Source: Pseudomonas oryzihabitans (GTDB lineage Bacteria; Pseudomonadota; Gammaproteobacteria; Pseudomonadales; Pseudomonadaceae). From it: a stretch of DNA of 64,000 nt. This document shows positions 62,584 through 64,000 of this stretch, piece by piece. A model generated the notes under the pieces. That model searched no databases. It was not told the DNA's origin and saw only the letters and a program-made list of their open reading frames with translations. Position 1 is the first letter of the stretch. The number at the start of each line of letters is the position of its first letter. The stretch covers positions 3,916,501-3,980,500 of the forward strand of contig NZ_CP017024.1 in assembly GCF_014522265.1 (NCBI RefSeq), in the 5' to 3' direction. Position numbers and translations under genes: made by a program.

Positions 62584-63953
62584 GTACGTCAGGGAGCGGC
62601 ATCCGCCGTCTGCTGGTGGCCAATCGTGGCGAGATCGCCGTTCGTATCCTGCGCGCCGCCAAGGCGCTGGACATCGAGACGGTACTGGCCTGCAGCGAGG
62701 CCGACCAGGATTCGCTGGCGGCGCGCCAGGCCGATGCCGTGGTGGTGATCGGCCCGGCGCGGGCGGATCGCAGCTACCTCAATATAGAGGCGCTGCTCAA
62801 GGCCTTGCGTGACAGCGGCGCCGATGCGGTGCATCCCGGCTATGGCTTTCTGGCCGAGAACGCTGCCTTTGCCGATGCAGTGGAGGCGGCGGGTGCCGTC
62901 TTCGTCGGCCCCTCGGGTGACATCATCCGCCGCATGGGCGACAAGGCCGAGGCACGACGCACCGCGCAGGCGGCTGGCGTCCCGGTGGTCCCGGGCTCTG
63001 CCAGCGAACCGGCTGATATAGAGGCCGCCATAGCGGCAGCCGAGACGGTGGGCTATCCGCTGCTGATCAAGGCAGCGGCCGGGGGAGGAGGTCGGGGCAT
63101 CCGCCTGGCCCGCGACGCCGCCGAGCTGGCGCGGGAATTTCCCGTCGCCCAGCGCGAAGCCCAGACCGCCTTTGGCAACGGCGCCCTCTATCTGGAGCGC
63201 TTCATCGAGCGCGCTCGTCATATAGAGGTGCAGATCCTTGGCGATGGCCAGCGCGCCGTGCATCTGTTCGAGCGCGAATGCTCGTTGCAGCGGCGCCGCC
63301 AGAAGCTCCTGGAAGAAGCGCCATCGCCGGTGCTGAGCGCTGCCCAGCGCGAGACCCTCTGCGCCAGCGCGGTACGCCTGGCCGAACGCCTCGGCTATCG
63401 CGGCGCGGGGACCCTGGAGTACCTGTTCGATGAAGCCAGCGGCGAATTCTTCTTCATCGAGATGAACACCCGCATCCAGGTCGAGCACCCGGTCTCCGAG
63501 ATGGTCACCGGTATCGATCTGGTCCAGGCCATGCTGCGCATCGCCGGGGGTGAACCCCTGGGGCTGCGCCAGGAAGACATCCATCTGCAGGGCGCCGCCA
63601 TCGAGCTGAGACTCAACGCCGAAGATCCGGCGCGCAACTTCTTTCCCAGCCCCGGGACGGTCGAGCAGCTCGCCTGGCCGCAGGGCCCGGGCATCCGCGT
63701 CGACAGTCATCTCTACGCAGGCTATCGGGTGCCCCCTTATTACGACTCGCTGCTGGCCAAGCTCATCGCCCATGGCGCCGATCGCGGCGAGGCCCTGGCC
63801 CGTGCCCGCCAGGCGCTGGACGAATTGCGTCTGAGCGGCATGGCCACCACCGCCAGCCTGCATCGCCGTCTGCTGGACGAACCCTGGGTGATCGAAGCGC
63901 GCTTCGACACCGGTACCCTGGAACACTGGTTGGCCGAGGAGATCTCCGCATGA
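62580..63953 (+). CDS. Biotin carboxylase (AccC-like)
   Basis: 457-residue ATP-grasp biotin carboxylase beginning with GTG that overlaps the carrier stop. Motifs: RRLLVANRGEIAVRILRAAK, HPGYGFLAENAAFADAVEAA, the ATP-grasp loop AAAGGGGRGIRLARD, ECSLQRRRQKLLEEAPSP and FFIEMNTRIQVEHPVSEM with the catalytic Glu and Arg. Carboxylates biotin on the small carrier protein. It is not the housekeeping AccC since it lies in a pxpA-type operon. Confidence 0.92.
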   Translation: MSTSGSGIRRLLVANRGEIAVRILRAAKALDIETVLACSEADQDSLAARQADAVVVIGPARADRSYLNIEALLKALRDSGADAVHPGYGFLAENAAFADAVEAAGAVFVGPSGDIIRRMGDKAEARRTAQAAGVPVVPGSASEPADIEAAIAAAETVGYPLLIKAAAGGGGRGIRLARDAAELAREFPVAQREAQTAFGNGALYLERFIERARHIEVQILGDGQRAVHLFERECSLQRRRQKLLEEAPSPVLSAAQRETLCASAVRLAERLGYRGAGTLEYLFDEASGEFFFIEMNTRIQVEHPVSEMVTGIDLVQAMLRIAGGEPLGLRQEDIHLQGAAIELRLNAEDPARNFFPSPGTVEQLAWPQGPGIRVDSHLYAGYRVPPYYDSLLAKLIAHGADRGEALARARQALDELRLSGMATTASLHRRLLDEPWVIEARFDTGTLEHWLAEEISA

Positions 63954-64000
63954 CGACCGCGATCCGCTATAGCTTCGGTGGCGACGAGCACCTGTTCGTC
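63950..64000 (+). CDS. 5-oxoprolinase subunit B / KipI family protein (N-terminal fragment)
   Basis: Only 17 codons are present, from the ATG at 63950 (ATGA overlap with the biotin carboxylase stop) to the window end: MTTAIRYSFGGDEHLFV. The IRYSFGGDEHLFV opening resembles the start of KipI/PxpB-type proteins (compare IRFHEVSADELL in the carboxylase at 34526). Position after pxpA, carrier and biotin carboxylase supports the call; function cannot be checked on this fragment. Confidence 0.6.
   Translation, partial: MTTAIRYSFGGDEHLFV

Noticed and set aside
1-64000. CRISPR arrays, tRNA/rRNA genes, prophage or transposase genes
   Set aside because: No direct-repeat arrays, cloverleaf or rRNA-like stretches, or integrase/transposase proteins were seen on either strand.

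Overview
The window is high-GC DNA with tightly packed genes and many 1-10 nt overlaps between operon members. Gene content points to a plant- or soil-associated Pseudomonas: an achromobactin siderophore locus, an acdR/acdS pair, guanidine nitrogen assimilation, and many ABC/LysR catabolic units. The P. oryzihabitans/psychrotolerans group is my guess, by inference only. No rRNA, tRNA, CRISPR array, insertion sequence or prophage was seen.

Layout. 1-3522 (minus): amino-acid-type ABC uptake operon with a fused permease-ATPase, a PhyH-type dioxygenase, a binding protein and a truncated class II aldolase, divergent from a LysR regulator (3902-4831) across a region with a perfect LysR-type palindrome. 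4961-24598 (plus): an iron locus, with FecI-like sigma factor, FecR-like anti-sigma, TonB receptor, a Fur box, then acsF-acsD-acsE-MFS-acsC-acsB-acsA-cbrA-cbrB-cbrC-cbrD, a FhuF-like reductase and an RraA-family protein. This is the achromobactin biosynthesis and uptake gene order. 24604-29925: LysR divergent from two SDRs, a class III aminotransferase and a glutamine-synthetase-like ligase, an unassigned amine catabolic operon. 29941-32472: a RES/Xre toxin-antitoxin pair and a TPR protein.

32712-42561 (minus): a guanidine assimilation operon headed by a sigma-54-type promoter and a guanidine-I (ykkC) riboswitch. It encodes an ABC importer, the two DUF1989 'urea amidolyase associated' proteins (carboxyguanidine deiminase), a newly noted 34-residue ORF, a biotin carboxylase of the urea/guanidine type, and allophanate hydrolase. 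42672-51818: LysR divergent from a peptide-type ABC transporter with two M20 peptidases, with a MITE-like hairpin repeat inside. 52100-56578: a less GC-rich GntR/MFS/amidohydrolase/GntP cassette. 56681-58757: acdR/acdS and a small unknown protein. 58767-60426: hipBA with three evenly spaced operators. 60439-64000: LysR divergent from a pxpA/biotin carboxyl carrier/biotin carboxylase/PxpB operon that runs off the window.

Five genes (acsE, the acsA-cbrA junction, cbrC, the TPR gene, an oligopeptide ABC ATPase) show the same defect. One G or C appears to be missing from a homopolymer, and restoring it gives full-length products of expected family size. This suggests base-calling error as strongly as real decay, so these loci should be rechecked before function is ruled out.
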